Under the pieces are notes generated by a model that ran no database searches, was not told the DNA's origin, and worked only from the letters and a program-made list of their open reading frames with translations. A stretch of 64,000 nt of DNA from Candidatus Muiribacterium halophilum. GTDB taxonomy: Bacteria > Muiribacteriota > Muiribacteriia > Muiribacteriales > Muiribacteriaceae. Where the stretch lies: positions 11,933-75,932 of the forward strand of contig JALOAD010000012.1 in NCBI GenBank assembly GCA_023228995.1, in the 5' to 3' direction. Position numbers and translations under genes: made by a program. Numbering within the stretch: the first letter of the stretch is position 1; the number at the start of each line of letters is the position of its first letter. Below are positions 8,753-18,296 of this stretch, piece by piece.

Positions 8753-9745
8753 ATGAATATTTTGGTAATAGGTGCTGGAGCATGGGGAACTACTATAGCG
8801 AATTTACTTTCAGAAAAATCTGAAAACAATGTTAAGTTATGGTGTTATGAAAAAGAACTTAGTAATCATATAAATGAACATAATGAAAATATTTTTTATA
8901 TGAAAGGTAAAAGTTTAAATAAAAATTTAAAAGCAGTAAATGATCTTTCAATATCTTCTAGTCAAGATCTTATAGTTGTTGCAGTTCCATCATCTTTTTT
9001 TATTGCAACTATGAATGAATTAAAAAAATATGTAAAAAAAAGTGATTTTTTAATATTGACTAAAGGTTTTGAGCTTTCAACCGGAAGGCTTTTATCTGAT
9101 ATAATGCAGGAAAAATTTGTAGAATCTACTATTTCAGTATTGTCTGGACCTAATCTTGCTACAGAAATAGCCAATAAAAAGCCTGCATCAGCAGTAATTG
9201 CTTCTGAAAATAAAGAATTTAGAGAAAAAATGCAAAGTGTTTTCTTTAGAGATTATTTTAGAATTTATGTAAGCGATGATGTTATTGGTGTGCAGATTGG
9301 TGGTGCATTTAAAAATATTATTGCAATAGGTGCAGGTATATCAGATGCTCTTGGTTTTGGAGTAAATACAAAAGCTGCTTATTTAACGCGTGGTATTATG
9401 GAAATGACTAGATTTGGTATTGAGTTAGGTGCAAAACCTTATACTTTTTCAGGTTTAACAGGAGTTGGTGATCTTATTGCTACAGCAAATTCGCCTTTAA
9501 GTAGAAATTATTCTTTTGGAAATGAAATTGTTAATTCCAATAAAGACCCGAAGATTTTATTTAATACACAAAAAAAAGCTATAGAAGGTGTTTTAGCTTG
9601 CAAAGCAGTTTATGAAAAGAGTAAAAAATTAAATATTGAAGTTCCAATAACTGAAATGGTTTATAGAATAATTTATGAAAGTTTTAATCCTTTAGAAGCT
9701 GTTAATGAACTTATGCATAGAGAACCGAAAGCTGAGATATATTAA
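8753..9745 (+). CDS. gpsA: Glycerol-3-phosphate dehydrogenase [NAD(P)+]
   Basis: GpsA reduces dihydroxyacetone phosphate to sn-glycerol-3-phosphate, supplying PlsY directly upstream. The Rossmann motif GAGAWGTTIA is at the N terminus. The catalytic-lysine region reads GGAFKNIIAIGAGISDAL, followed by NTKAAYLTRGIMEM and the SRNYSFG motif. AGGAG at 8742-8746 sits six bases before the ATG at 8753. An ATG at 8747 directly touches that AGGAG and is a worse start. Length is about 330 residues, normal for the family. Confidence 0.95.
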   Translation: MNILVIGAGAWGTTIANLLSEKSENNVKLWCYEKELSNHINEHNENIFYMKGKSLNKNLKAVNDLSISSSQDLIVVAVPSSFFIATMNELKKYVKKSDFLILTKGFELSTGRLLSDIMQEKFVESTISVLSGPNLATEIANKKPASAVIASENKEFREKMQSVFFRDYFRIYVSDDVIGVQIGGAFKNIIAIGAGISDALGFGVNTKAAYLTRGIMEMTRFGIELGAKPYTFSGLTGVGDLIATANSPLSRNYSFGNEIVNSNKDPKILFNTQKKAIEGVLACKAVYEKSKKLNIEVPITEMVYRIIYESFNPLEAVNELMHREPKAEIY

Positions 9746-11022
9746 TGAAAAAATTCATATTAATAATTTTAATTTTAATATTTGGAATATTTTATTATTT
9801 AACACCATATAAAATGGTTTTTTTAGAACAAAAACAAGTATTTTATTCTATAGATTCAATTAGAAGTTCTATTGAGATTTATAATTTATCTTTAGAAAAA
9901 ACAATGCTTACCTTAGAATCAGAAGAAACAAATAATGTATTTGAAGTTAAAAATCTTAGTTTTCTTGATTATAGATTTAATATTCAAAAGATAATGAATA
10001 GTATTTCTTTTAAAATTGTAGCTGTAAAATCTGTTTTTGGTATATATACCAACATTCCATACATAATTACATATAATAAAGAACTTTTTAATTCTAATAT
10101 TAATAATATTTCAGATAAGATTAGTAAAGAATATGTTTCAGATATTGTTATTAAAGAAAAAGAATTTTATAGATATAAAAAAGGTCAAAAAGGAATAAGA
10201 GTTTTAAAAGAAGAATTTGCTAGAAAAATTATAAATAGTTTAGAAAAAAAAGAATTTACAATAAAAATTCCTGTTGAATTTTATGAAAATGCTAAATTAG
10301 AAAATTTAGAAATAAAAATACCAGATGTTATTATATCTGAATTTTATACTGAATTTGATTTTTCAAATAAAGCTAGAGTTGAAAATCTAAAAGTTGCTTC
10401 AAATGCTATTGATAATATTATAATAAAATCTGGACAAAAATTCTCTTTTAATGATTTTGTTGGAGAAAGAACTTATAAAAAAGGTTATAAAGATGCAGGA
10501 GTTGTTGTAAATGGTAATATAGTTGATGGTATTGCAGGTGGAATATGTCAGGTTACTTCAACTTTGTATAATAGTGCTTTGCTTTCAGGTATTGAAATTG
10601 TAAGAAGGTATCCGCATTCTATTTATGATCCTCAATGGGCATACACAAAAAGAGGACTTGATTCTGCGGTAGCTTATCCTTATAAGGATATTATAATAAA
10701 AAACAATAGAAATGATAATATAATGATTGATATTGAATTTATAGAAAACAGATTATATTGTTTTATTTATGCACATACAAAAAATGATTTTGATGTTGAA
10801 TTGGTTACAGGTAAACCTCACTTTATAAAATTTTCCACAAAGACAATATATTCCGATAAGTTGAATAAGGGAAATAAAGAAATAGTAAATCCTGGAATTG
10901 AAGGTTCAATAATTGAATCTTATAGGCTTTTTAAGTATAAGGATGGGCGGGAAAAAAAAGAATTTCTCGCTCGTGATACTTACAAAAAAGTTGACAGGAT
11001 TGAAATGATAGGAACTAATTAA
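9745..11022 (+). CDS. VanW-like exported protein
   Basis: This protein contains a VanW-like domain, a widespread domain of unknown biochemistry found in envelope proteins and some vancomycin-resistance clusters. An N-terminal hydrophobic segment (about residues 3-19) anchors or exports it. The middle (about 60-180) resembles the peptidoglycan-associated domain that often precedes VanW. The VanW core is clear: SGQKFSFNDFVGERTY, then GIAGGICQVTSTLYN, then RYPHS. It overlaps gpsA by one base (TAATG). There is no sign of van resistance genes nearby, so resistance should not be inferred. Confidence 0.85.
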   Translation: MKKFILIILILIFGIFYYLTPYKMVFLEQKQVFYSIDSIRSSIEIYNLSLEKTMLTLESEETNNVFEVKNLSFLDYRFNIQKIMNSISFKIVAVKSVFGIYTNIPYIITYNKELFNSNINNISDKISKEYVSDIVIKEKEFYRYKKGQKGIRVLKEEFARKIINSLEKKEFTIKIPVEFYENAKLENLEIKIPDVIISEFYTEFDFSNKARVENLKVASNAIDNIIIKSGQKFSFNDFVGERTYKKGYKDAGVVVNGNIVDGIAGGICQVTSTLYNSALLSGIEIVRRYPHSIYDPQWAYTKRGLDSAVAYPYKDIIIKNNRNDNIMIDIEFIENRLYCFIYAHTKNDFDVELVTGKPHFIKFSTKTIYSDKLNKGNKEIVNPGIEGSIIESYRLFKYKDGREKKEFLARDTYKKVDRIEMIGTN

Positions 11023-11037
11023 GAGGGGGGAAACAAC

Positions 11038-12354
11038 ATGAAAAAAAGTATCTTTATTCTGATTCTGATTGCTGTTGTACTAATATCAGGAGCGGCAGAA
11101 ATGGAGTATTATTTTGATAAATCTATTGGTAAAAAAGGAAAATCTACCGGTGAATTTGATTATCCTGTAAGTGTTACAAGAGATAGTTATGGTAATATTT
11201 TTGTTACTGACTGGAAAAACTCAAGAGTTCAGAAATTTTCTGAATCTGGAGATTTTATTCTTGAATTTGGAAATAGTCAAGCTCCTAAATTAAATTTACC
11301 TATTGGTATTGCTTTAGATAATAGCAATAATGTATATGTAGCAGATTATGGTAATCATAGAATAATAAAATACGATGAAAATGGGAATCTTCTTATTGCA
11401 GCTGGTAAAAAAGGTAAAGAATCTGGAGAATTTAGAGCACCAAGAGGTATATGGTATGATGTTGTAAAAGAAAGATTATTTGTTGCAGATTATGATAATT
11501 ATAGAATACAGATATTAGATCAAGATCTTAAAGTTTTGTCTGAAATTGATTGTAAAGATCCTGATAATAATAAAAGATATCCTCCAAGATCTGTAGCTGT
11601 TGATTATGACGGAAATGTTTATGCTGTTATGTCTTCTTATAATGTTATTTGGAAATTTAATACAGAAGGTAAATTAGTTAGAAAATTTGGTTCTAAAGGT
11701 AATAAACCTGGAGAATTTGATAATCCAAGATATATAGCGGTTGATAGTTTAAATAATATTTATATATCTGATTATAACAATGATAGAATACAGATATTTA
11801 ATACTGATGGAGTATGTAAAGGATATTTTGGTGAAAAAGGTAGTGGTCTTGGTCATTTTAATAAGCCTGAAGGAATATTTATTGATAAAGAGGCTAGAAT
11901 TTTAATAGTTGATGCAGAAAACCACAGAATACAAGTTTTTAACTCAACCGATATATTTAAATACAGAACACTTGCAAGATATTATACAAGAATTAACGAT
12001 ATTGAAATGGCAAATACATATTATAATAAAATATATGAAATAGATCCTTTAGATATTGTTGCAAAAAAAATTGTTATTGATAATCTTATTGTTAAGTTAA
12101 AAACAGCGGTAGATGATGTGAAAATAGAAGAAATTGCTAGACAAATACTTGCAATAGATTCAAAAGAAATTGAATCAAGAAAAATGCTTGATAAATTAGA
12201 AGAAAAAAGGTTAAAATTAGAGAATAAGAAAAAAATAAGATTAATTATTGTTTTACTAATAATTCTCATTGTTGTAGTAATACTTATACTTGTTTTAAAA
12301 CCTCAAAAAGGTAAAAAATTCAGTGATAAGAATATCAAAATAATAATATGGTAA
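11038..12354 (+). CDS. Membrane-anchored NHL-repeat beta-propeller protein
   Basis: The 438 residues begin with a signal sequence (about 1-20). Six NHL repeats follow, each ending like VADYGNHRIIKYD or VADAENHRIQVFN, enough for a complete six-bladed propeller (about 25-310). Two TPR-like helices pairs come next (about 315-380), then a basic stretch, a strongly hydrophobic segment (about 400-423) and a short basic tail. Inference: the propeller is extracytoplasmic, with a C-terminal membrane anchor. NHL propellers bind proteins, glycans or RNA; the ligand is unknown. A very strong Shine-Dalgarno (GAGGGGGG) precedes it. An RsbW-like kinase and a STAS protein follow within 10 bases. Confidence 0.85.
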   Translation: MKKSIFILILIAVVLISGAAEMEYYFDKSIGKKGKSTGEFDYPVSVTRDSYGNIFVTDWKNSRVQKFSESGDFILEFGNSQAPKLNLPIGIALDNSNNVYVADYGNHRIIKYDENGNLLIAAGKKGKESGEFRAPRGIWYDVVKERLFVADYDNYRIQILDQDLKVLSEIDCKDPDNNKRYPPRSVAVDYDGNVYAVMSSYNVIWKFNTEGKLVRKFGSKGNKPGEFDNPRYIAVDSLNNIYISDYNNDRIQIFNTDGVCKGYFGEKGSGLGHFNKPEGIFIDKEARILIVDAENHRIQVFNSTDIFKYRTLARYYTRINDIEMANTYYNKIYEIDPLDIVAKKIVIDNLIVKLKTAVDDVKIEEIARQILAIDSKEIESRKMLDKLEEKRLKLENKKKIRLIIVLLIILIVVVILILVLKPQKGKKFSDKNIKIIIW

Positions 12355-12363
12355 AGAGGAATA

Positions 12364-12828
12364 ATGATAAAGTTTGAAAGTGTAAATAGTTTTATCTTTC
12401 CGGCACAGAAACCTTATATTACGATTCTTTTTAAAATAGTTGAAGATATTGGGAATGCTATGAAAAAAGTTAATAGTGTGAATCAAAAACTTTTGGGAAA
12501 TGATATTGATTTTGGAGTTTTTTTTGGCTTTGGAATTACAGTAGCAATAGATGAAGCTTTAAAAAATGCTATAGAACATGGAAATAAAAATGATGCTATG
12601 AAAAAAGTTACTTTTTCTTATACAGTTAGCAATGAAGTACTTACTGTAAATGTCAAGGATGAGGGTAATGGATTTGATTATAATAATTTGCCAGAAGTTG
12701 TGGTTGATGAAGAATCTGGAAGAGGACTTTTGCTTATAAAAAACTTTATGGATGATGTATCTTTTAATGAAAAAGGAAATGAGATAACAATGAGAAAATA
12801 CAGAAACAAAGGTGATAAAAATGCTTGA
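12364..12828 (+). CDS. RsbW/SpoIIAB-type anti-sigma factor kinase-like ATPase
   Basis: This is a stand-alone GHKL ATPase of the HATPase_c_2 type. The N box is EALKNAIEHGNK, the G1 box is DEGNGFD, and the G2 box is GRGLLLIKNFMDDV. In partner switching, such proteins phosphorylate a STAS antagonist and bind a sigma factor or other output protein. The next gene is exactly such a STAS protein, overlapping by eight bases. No sigma factor gene is present nearby, so the target is unknown. A GAGG-like ribosome binding site lies six bases before the ATG. Confidence 0.88.
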   Translation: MIKFESVNSFIFPAQKPYITILFKIVEDIGNAMKKVNSVNQKLLGNDIDFGVFFGFGITVAIDEALKNAIEHGNKNDAMKKVTFSYTVSNEVLTVNVKDEGNGFDYNNLPEVVVDEESGRGLLLIKNFMDDVSFNEKGNEITMRKYRNKGDKNA

Positions 12829-13156
12829 AATAATCAAAAATAATATAAATGAAAACCTTGTATTTATTAAATTGAATGGAAAACTTATTTATGATACAGA
12901 AGAAGATGTAAATCTTACTTTTGAGAGCATTATAGCAAATTCCAAAGATACAATATTAGATGTTTCAGAGTTGAATTATGTAAATTCATCTGGATTAGGG
13001 ATTTTTATAAATTTTTTAAAAAGCATGAAAAGTATTGGAAGAAGATTAATAATTTTAAATCCATCAATTGAAGTAAAGACACTTTTTGAAATAACAAGCC
13101 TTGATAAAATGTTTGATATAGTTAATACAATAGATGAAGCTAAGGAGAAACTCTAA
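12821..13156 (+). CDS. STAS-domain anti-sigma factor antagonist
   Basis: This is a single STAS domain of 111 residues, the RsbV/SpoIIAA type. The phosphorylation loop reads VNSSGLGIF; the conserved Asp of the usual DSSG is Asn here. The GTG at 12812 is less likely as start, because AAAGGTG at 12808-12814 fits the ATG at 12821. It overlaps the kinase gene and forms a probable partner-switching pair with it. Its 3' end overlaps the end of the convergent prepilin gene by 17 bases. Confidence 0.88.
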   Translation: MLEIIKNNINENLVFIKLNGKLIYDTEEDVNLTFESIIANSKDTILDVSELNYVNSSGLGIFINFLKSMKSIGRRLIILNPSIEVKTLFEITSLDKMFDIVNTIDEAKEKL

Positions 13157-14198
13157 GTTTTTCACTTCTTGTTATATTATCTTTAATTTTTTTAAAACTA
13201 CGATCAGGACCAGCTGATAAAATAGATATTTCAATATCTCCAGTAAATGGGAAGAAATAAAAATTTTTCATTACAGGCGGTTGAATAAGACCGGCGGAAT
13301 TTTTAGATCTGGAATTTAATCTCATTTCAATTTTAAGACTTTCAACATCTAATATAACTTTTCTTGTGGATGTTTCTTGAAAAACTATTCCAAGATAAAG
13401 ATTATATCTTTCAACATCATTTAATATATTAGTGTTTTCTGTATATAGACTGTTATATTTGCTTTTCATATAATCCTTTGCAGGAATTCCTAATGTGTTT
13501 TTTTGTATGCCTGTATTAGCTAAATTAATTGTAGCAAATCTTTTTTTTGCAATGTCTCCACCATAATCCATAATTCCACTTTCAGCACTTATATAAAGAT
13601 CTCTAACTTTAAAAATCAAATCTTCTGGTAATGGTACAAATTTTTCTGCATAATAGAGTTTATATTTGAAATCTATAGTAAGATCTCCAGGATTTGCAAG
13701 AGATAATTGTTCAAATTTTGAATTATCAAAAGATGCAAATTTTTCTCTTGAAAGAGAGCTAAATTTTAACAATTTTATATTTGAAGGATTTTTTGAAAAA
13801 TCTATTGTAAAAGGATCAGGAAGTGTTCCACTTATAATATTTATTGAATAAGGAGTTCCCCATGGGTCGGTTGGAAGGTAAATATTTCTTTCTTTAGATA
13901 AATATGAAAGAAAAGTAGTATTTGGAAGTGGTGTATAGTTTATTGTTGATTTTGATGAATACTCGAGAGGAAATACAGATTTTTCTAATGTTGACATTAC
14001 ATTAAGATCTTGTACATCTTTTAACTGAATTTTATAATATTCAGAAATATAATTTTTAATAAGTGTCATATCTGTTGTTAGCCTTACCATACGACTTTCT
14101 TCTACTGATTTTGAAACATAAGGTATAAGAATTGTTGCTAATATTGCAATCAAAGTTATTACAATGAGAAGTTCTATTAAAGTAAAGGCTTTTTTCAT
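13140..14198 (-). CDS. Type IV prepilin-like protein (large pseudopilin)
   Basis: The N terminus MKKAFTLIELLIVITLIA is a textbook type IV prepilin sequence: a short basic leader, cleavage before Phe, Glu at +5, and a hydrophobic helix. Ala replaces the usual Gly at -1. The 352 residues are long for a major pilin, so a minor pilin or secretion pseudopilin with an extended head is more likely. The head contains a pilin-like LPTDPWGTPYSI segment, typical of the GspG-like loop. It is the only prepilin in the window and is on the opposite strand to the pil operon about 9 kb away. No Shine-Dalgarno precedes it; TATAAT lies 7 bases before the ATG. Confidence 0.9.
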   Translation of the reverse strand: MKKAFTLIELLIVITLIAILATILIPYVSKSVEESRMVRLTTDMTLIKNYISEYYKIQLKDVQDLNVMSTLEKSVFPLEYSSKSTINYTPLPNTTFLSYLSKERNIYLPTDPWGTPYSINIISGTLPDPFTIDFSKNPSNIKLLKFSSLSREKFASFDNSKFEQLSLANPGDLTIDFKYKLYYAEKFVPLPEDLIFKVRDLYISAESGIMDYGGDIAKKRFATINLANTGIQKNTLGIPAKDYMKSKYNSLYTENTNILNDVERYNLYLGIVFQETSTRKVILDVESLKIEMRLNSRSKNSAGLIQPPVMKNFYFFPFTGDIEISILSAGPDRSFKKIKDNITRSEKLRVSP

Positions 14199-14205
14199 AT
14201 TTATT

Positions 14206-14211
14206 ATTATA
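14206..14211 (-). promoter_or_regulatory. -10 box of the prepilin gene, probably giving a leaderless mRNA
   Basis: On the minus strand TATAAT ends seven bases before the prepilin ATG, and there is no purine-rich ribosome binding site. A start site at or next to the ATG is expected. I see no good -35 box at 16-18 bases. Confidence 0.5.
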
Positions 14212-14266
14212 ACATAAATGTAAAAAAAAAATTAGTTAAATAGTTAAAAGAAAGAACACTGAAGCT

Positions 14267-14460
14267 GTCATCCCGGTATAATTCTGAATTTTTGTCATCC
14301 CGGTATGATTTTGAGCCGGGATCTCGCTTTTGATTTTTTTCATTAAACTATCGCAAAAAAATAATAATTCGGTATTTTAGAGGCTGTTGAAAAAGTCATG
14401 TTTTCTTTTTTTCAAACTTAACTTTAAAACCAAACAGCATGGTCAGGCCGACCTATGTAA
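14267..14460 (+). repeat. Dispersed composite repeat, copy 1 (REP-like palindromes plus MITE left end)
   Basis: Two GTCATCCCGGTAT motifs are followed by GAGCCGGGATCT, forming an ATCCCGG/CCGGGAT stem. Next come a CGCAAAAAAATAAT..TTCGGTATTTT module and the left part of a MITE-like element starting GAGGCTGTTGAAAAAG. The same order recurs at about 42388-42583 with few differences. Homology ends after CGACCTATGTAAG, so the MITE right end is missing here. Confidence 0.8.
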
Positions 14461-14548
14461 GGAGAAATTTTATACTATGTAAATTTTCAACTGTTACCAA
14501 GATATCAATTGTTTTGAATTGTATAATTATTTAAAATATTAAAGCCAT

Positions 14549-14604
14549 TAATTGAAAAACTTCTAACAAGTTCTTGTAATTGCTGTCAGACATATTTTTT
14601 TAAT
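14549..14604 (+). repeat. Dispersed repeat module with GCTGTCAGACATATTTTTTT
   Basis: The segment TTAATTGAAAAACTT..AAGTTCT.GTAATTGCTGTCAGACATATTTTTTT recurs at 42771-42825 and, inverted, at about 63848-63896. Bases between 14461 and 14548 hold no gene that I can see. Confidence 0.75.
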
Positions 14605-14663
14605 CTTTTCTCGCATCTCTAACTCCGATTCCCGGTTTTTCCCGAGTTTTTAATATCATTTAA

Positions 14664-14692
14664 TCGACTATGTTATTTTTTTGTTGTATAAT
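14664..14692 (+). promoter_or_regulatory. murJ promoter, probably leaderless
   Basis: TCGACT (14664-14669) and a perfect TATAAT (14687-14692) are 17 bases apart. The murJ ATG at 14700 begins seven bases after the -10 box, where transcription itself should start. There is no convincing Shine-Dalgarno. Confidence 0.6.
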
Positions 14693-14699
14693 CACACGG

Positions 14700-16187
14700 A
14701 TGAAAAGATTTCTTAAAAAGACATTTTTATTTTCACTTGGTACTTTTTTTTCTAGAATTTTAGGTTTTGTAAGAGAAATTGTTTTTTCTTATGTATTTGG
14801 TGCTTCATTTTTTTCAGATTTGTTTTTTGCATGTTTTAGAATTCCAAATCTTTTAAGACGGCTTCTTGCTGAAGGTACTTTATCTTTTGCTTATATTAAT
14901 GTTTATTCAGAACTAGAAAAAGAAAAAAATGAAGTAGAGTCTTTGAAGTTGAGTTCTGCTTTTTTTAACTGGATTCTTATTATTACCTTTACATTATATA
15001 TTTTAGTGCTTTTTTTTTCCAATGATATTGTTAGTATTATGCTTAAAGGTTTTTCAGATGAAAAATTGCTATATGCATCTATTATACTAAAATGGGTTTT
15101 CCCTTTTATAATATTTATATCTTTAGGTTCTATATTTTCTGGATTTTTAAATATGAAAGGCAGTTTTTTTGTACCTGCTGTTAGTTCTTCATTTTTAAAT
15201 ATTTCTCTTATTTTATGTGTTATTTTTTTTTATAGAGAAGATTATATTCTTATGGGAAAATATCTTGGAATATCAGTTATTATTGCAGGTTTTGTACAAT
15301 TTCTTATGTTGTTTTATTTTTCTTTGAAATCAGGATTTGAATATTTTCCAATTTTAAAAAATGAAAATCTTAAAAAAATGTTTTTTTATTTTATACCAGG
15401 TACATTTGCTATGGCGATTAGTCAGCTTAATATTATTATAGATAGTTTTTTTGCTTCATACCTTCCTGATGGTGGATATTCATGGTTATGGTATTCAAAT
15501 AGAATTGTACAGTTTCCTCTTGCTATATTTGGTGTTGCAATGGCTAATGTTCTTACGCCTTATATTGCAAAAAACAGAGGTGAAAAAATAGTTTCTGAAT
15601 CTTTGCTTAAAACTTTAAAATACAATAGTCTATTACTCATACCGATTACATTGGGTATAATGGTATATTCTCAAGAATTTATTTCACTTGTATTTCATAG
15701 AGGTAAATTTACTACTTATGATGTTTTAAATGTTTCAAAACTTCTTTTTTATTATGCTTCTGGTTTATGGTTTTTTTCAGCATTAAAAATATTAACCCCA
15801 GTGTTTTACACTTTAAAAAAAGTCTATATACCTGTTTTAGCTGGATTTATAACTTTGATTGTCAATACTATATTAAATTATATTCTTATTAAAACAATGG
15901 GAGCAAGTGGACTTTCTCTTGCAACTGTTATTTCTTCTGTGATAAATTTTTTAATACTTATAATTTTTTTAGGTAAAATATATAGAAAAATCAATGTATT
16001 ATTTATTTTAAAAATTATTATAATTTCAATTTTGTATACAGGTTATCTATATTTATTGAAAGATTTTAATTTATTCTTTAATATAGGTTCATCAGTTTTA
16101 GTTTATTATTTTTTATTAAAATTGTTTAACATAGAAGAAAGTGAGGAGATAATTCAAATTCTAAAAAGAAAAAGTATGAAAAACTGA
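14700..16187 (+). CDS. murJ: Lipid II flippase MurJ (MviN)
   Basis: MurJ is the MOP-superfamily membrane protein that flips lipid II to the outer face of the inner membrane. The 495 residues form about 14 hydrophobic segments. Family motifs include TFFSRILGFVREI near the N terminus, FRIPNLLRRLLAEGTLSFAYI, and a YSNRIVQFPLAIFGVA stretch in the middle. An in-frame upstream ATG at 14670 would add ten residues but overlaps the promoter; I chose 14700, where the conserved MKRFLKKTFLFSLG begins. It heads the long plus-strand gene run and is followed by lepA after 18 bases. Confidence 0.94.
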   Translation: MKRFLKKTFLFSLGTFFSRILGFVREIVFSYVFGASFFSDLFFACFRIPNLLRRLLAEGTLSFAYINVYSELEKEKNEVESLKLSSAFFNWILIITFTLYILVLFFSNDIVSIMLKGFSDEKLLYASIILKWVFPFIIFISLGSIFSGFLNMKGSFFVPAVSSSFLNISLILCVIFFYREDYILMGKYLGISVIIAGFVQFLMLFYFSLKSGFEYFPILKNENLKKMFFYFIPGTFAMAISQLNIIIDSFFASYLPDGGYSWLWYSNRIVQFPLAIFGVAMANVLTPYIAKNRGEKIVSESLLKTLKYNSLLLIPITLGIMVYSQEFISLVFHRGKFTTYDVLNVSKLLFYYASGLWFFSALKILTPVFYTLKKVYIPVLAGFITLIVNTILNYILIKTMGASGLSLATVISSVINFLILIIFLGKIYRKINVLFILKIIIISILYTGYLYLLKDFNLFFNIGSSVLVYYFLLKLFNIEESEEIIQILKRKSMKN

Positions 16188-16205
16188 AGATGGGAGATTA
16201 AATTA

Positions 16206-17993
16206 ATGTATGATTTAAAAAAAATTAGAAATTTTTCTATAATTGCTCACATAGATCATGGAAAATCTACACTAGCAGATAGAATACTTGAGATTTCAGG
16301 TAGTGTTGAAAGAAGAAATATGAAAGAGCAGTTTCTTGATAATCTTGATGTTGAGAGAGAAAGAGGTATAACTGTCAAACTTAGAGCTGTAACTTTGGAT
16401 TATAAAGGATATCAGTTGAATCTTATTGATACTCCAGGGCATGTTGATTTTTCTTATGAAGTATCACGATCTCTTGCAGCTTGTGAAGGTGCATTACTTG
16501 TTGTTGATGCTTCTCAAGGAGTTGAAGCTCAGACATTGGCTAATGTATATCTTGCTATTGAAAACAATCTTGAAGTTCTTCCAGTTCTTAATAAAATAGA
16601 TCTTCCTCATGCAAGACCTGATGAAATTAAAGATGAAATTGAAGAACAAATAGGTATAAGTGCTCAGGATGCTGTTTGTGTGAGTGCTAAATCAGGATTG
16701 AATATTGATATTTTAATGGATAGAATAATTGAATTTTTACCTCCACCACAAGGAGATTATAAACAACCTTTAAAAGCTCTTATATTTGACTCTGTATATG
16801 ATGAATATAGAGGAGTTATTGTATTTGTAAGAATAATGGATGGAGAGGTAAAAACCGGTGACCTTATAAAAACTTTAATAAAAGATACAATTTTTGAAGT
16901 AACTGAGGTTGGATGTTTTTCGCCAGGTATGGTAAAAAGAGAATCTTTAAAAGCTGGTGAAGTTGGTTATATAACAGCAGGCATAAAATCTATTCAAGAT
17001 ATACATGTTGGAGATACTCTTACATTAAAAGATAATTCAGCTGAAAAAGCATTACCTGGTTATAAAGAAGTTAAACCTATGGTTTTTTCAGGTCTTTATC
17101 CTATTGAAACTGTTAATTATGTTAATCTTAAAGATGCTTTAGAAAAACTTACTCTTAACGATTCTTCTCTTAAATATGAACCTGAGAGTTCTATAGCTCT
17201 TGGAATGGGTTTTAGATGTGGGTTTTTAGGGTTATTACATTCTGAAGTTGTTAGAGAAAGACTTGAACAAGAATTTGACCTTGAGATAATTGCAACAGCA
17301 CCAAGTGTTAAATATAGGCTTACAACAATTAAAAACAAAATAAAATATATAGAAAATCCTATGAATATGCCAGATCCATCTCAATATAATATGGTAGAGG
17401 AACCATATATAAAAGCAGAACTTTTTACTCCTTCCGAATATGTTGGTGCTGTGATGAATATTTCAGAAAAGAAAAGAGGCGTTATGAAAAATATGAAATA
17501 TCTTAGTCATAACAGAGTTGAATTGACTTATGAATTTCCTCTTGCTGAAATTGTTGTTGATTTTTATGATAAGTTAAAATCATCAACTCGTGGCTATGCT
17601 TCTATGGATTATGAACTTATTGGTTATAGAGAAACCGATGTTACAAAGCTTGATATAAAAATAAATGGTGAATCTGTTGATGCTCTTTCTATGATTGTAC
17701 ATGTTGATAAAGCATATGAGGTTGGAAGATTAATTGTTTATAAATTAAGAGACATTATACCAAAACAAATGTTTAAAGTTCCTATACAAGCTTGTATAGG
17801 AGGAAAAATAATTGCCAGAGAAACTGTTTCTGCGATGAGAAAAGATGTTCTTGCAAAATGTTATGGTGGTGATATAACAAGAAAGAGAAAATTGCTTGAA
17901 AAACAAAAAGACGGTAAAAAGAGAATGAAATCTATTGGTTCGGTAGAAATCCCAAGAAATGCTTTTCTTGAGGTACTTAGAGTTGATGATTAG
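16206..17993 (+). CDS. lepA: Elongation factor 4 (LepA)
   Basis: LepA is a ribosomal GTPase that influences initiation and back-translocation. The N terminus has [20 protein letters not shown] (P loop), then DTPGHVDF and NKIDLP. Domains II-V follow, and the LepA-specific C-terminal domain includes [20 protein letters not shown] and the ending [11 protein letters not shown]. At 595 residues it has the standard length. A GGGAG ribosome binding site lies upstream. Confidence 0.98.
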   Translation: MYDLKKIRNFSIIAHIDHGKSTLADRILEISGSVERRNMKEQFLDNLDVERERGITVKLRAVTLDYKGYQLNLIDTPGHVDFSYEVSRSLAACEGALLVVDASQGVEAQTLANVYLAIENNLEVLPVLNKIDLPHARPDEIKDEIEEQIGISAQDAVCVSAKSGLNIDILMDRIIEFLPPPQGDYKQPLKALIFDSVYDEYRGVIVFVRIMDGEVKTGDLIKTLIKDTIFEVTEVGCFSPGMVKRESLKAGEVGYITAGIKSIQDIHVGDTLTLKDNSAEKALPGYKEVKPMVFSGLYPIETVNYVNLKDALEKLTLNDSSLKYEPESSIALGMGFRCGFLGLLHSEVVRERLEQEFDLEIIATAPSVKYRLTTIKNKIKYIENPMNMPDPSQYNMVEEPYIKAELFTPSEYVGAVMNISEKKRGVMKNMKYLSHNRVELTYEFPLAEIVVDFYDKLKSSTRGYASMDYELIGYRETDVTKLDIKINGESVDALSMIVHVDKAYEVGRLIVYKLRDIIPKQMFKVPIQACIGGKIIARETVSAMRKDVLAKCYGGDITRKRKLLEKQKDGKKRMKSIGSVEIPRNAFLEVLRVDD

Positions 17994-18005
17994 GGAGGAG
18001 TATAT

Positions 18006-18284
18006 ATGAAAAAAGAAAAAATAGTTATAACAGTTCTTGGTGTCAATAAATCTGGAGTTGTGGCAAATGTTACTTCAGTTTTAGCTAAATACAATTGTTC
18101 TATTCAGGATATGAATCAGACAATTATAGATGATCTTTTTGCAATGATACTTATTGTAGATATAACTGATCTTAATATGGATTTTGCTGCATTTAAGGAA
18201 AAAATCGAAGGTAAAGGTGAGGAAATAGGTGTAAAAATCTTTATACAGCATGAAAATGTATTTAGAATGATGCACAGGATTTAA
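18006..18284 (+). CDS. ACT domain protein (UPF0237)
   Basis: This 92-residue protein starts with VITVLGVNKSGVVANVTSVL, the typical first strand and helix of a UPF0237 ACT domain, and is one complete domain. ACT domains usually bind small ligands such as amino acids. It is paired with the UPF0210 gene 12 bases downstream, an arrangement found across many Firmicutes and other bacteria. Inference: it is a regulatory or sensing partner of that protein. A strong GGGAGGAG ribosome binding site precedes it. Confidence 0.92.
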   Translation: MKKEKIVITVLGVNKSGVVANVTSVLAKYNCSIQDMNQTIIDDLFAMILIVDITDLNMDFAAFKEKIEGKGEEIGVKIFIQHENVFRMMHRI

Positions 18285-18296
18285 AGGGGGAATAAA

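Noticed and set aside
9745-11022. Vancomycin resistance by the VanW-like gene
   Set aside because: VanW-like domains are widespread in envelope proteins; no vanA/B ligase, vanH, vanX or regulator is present.
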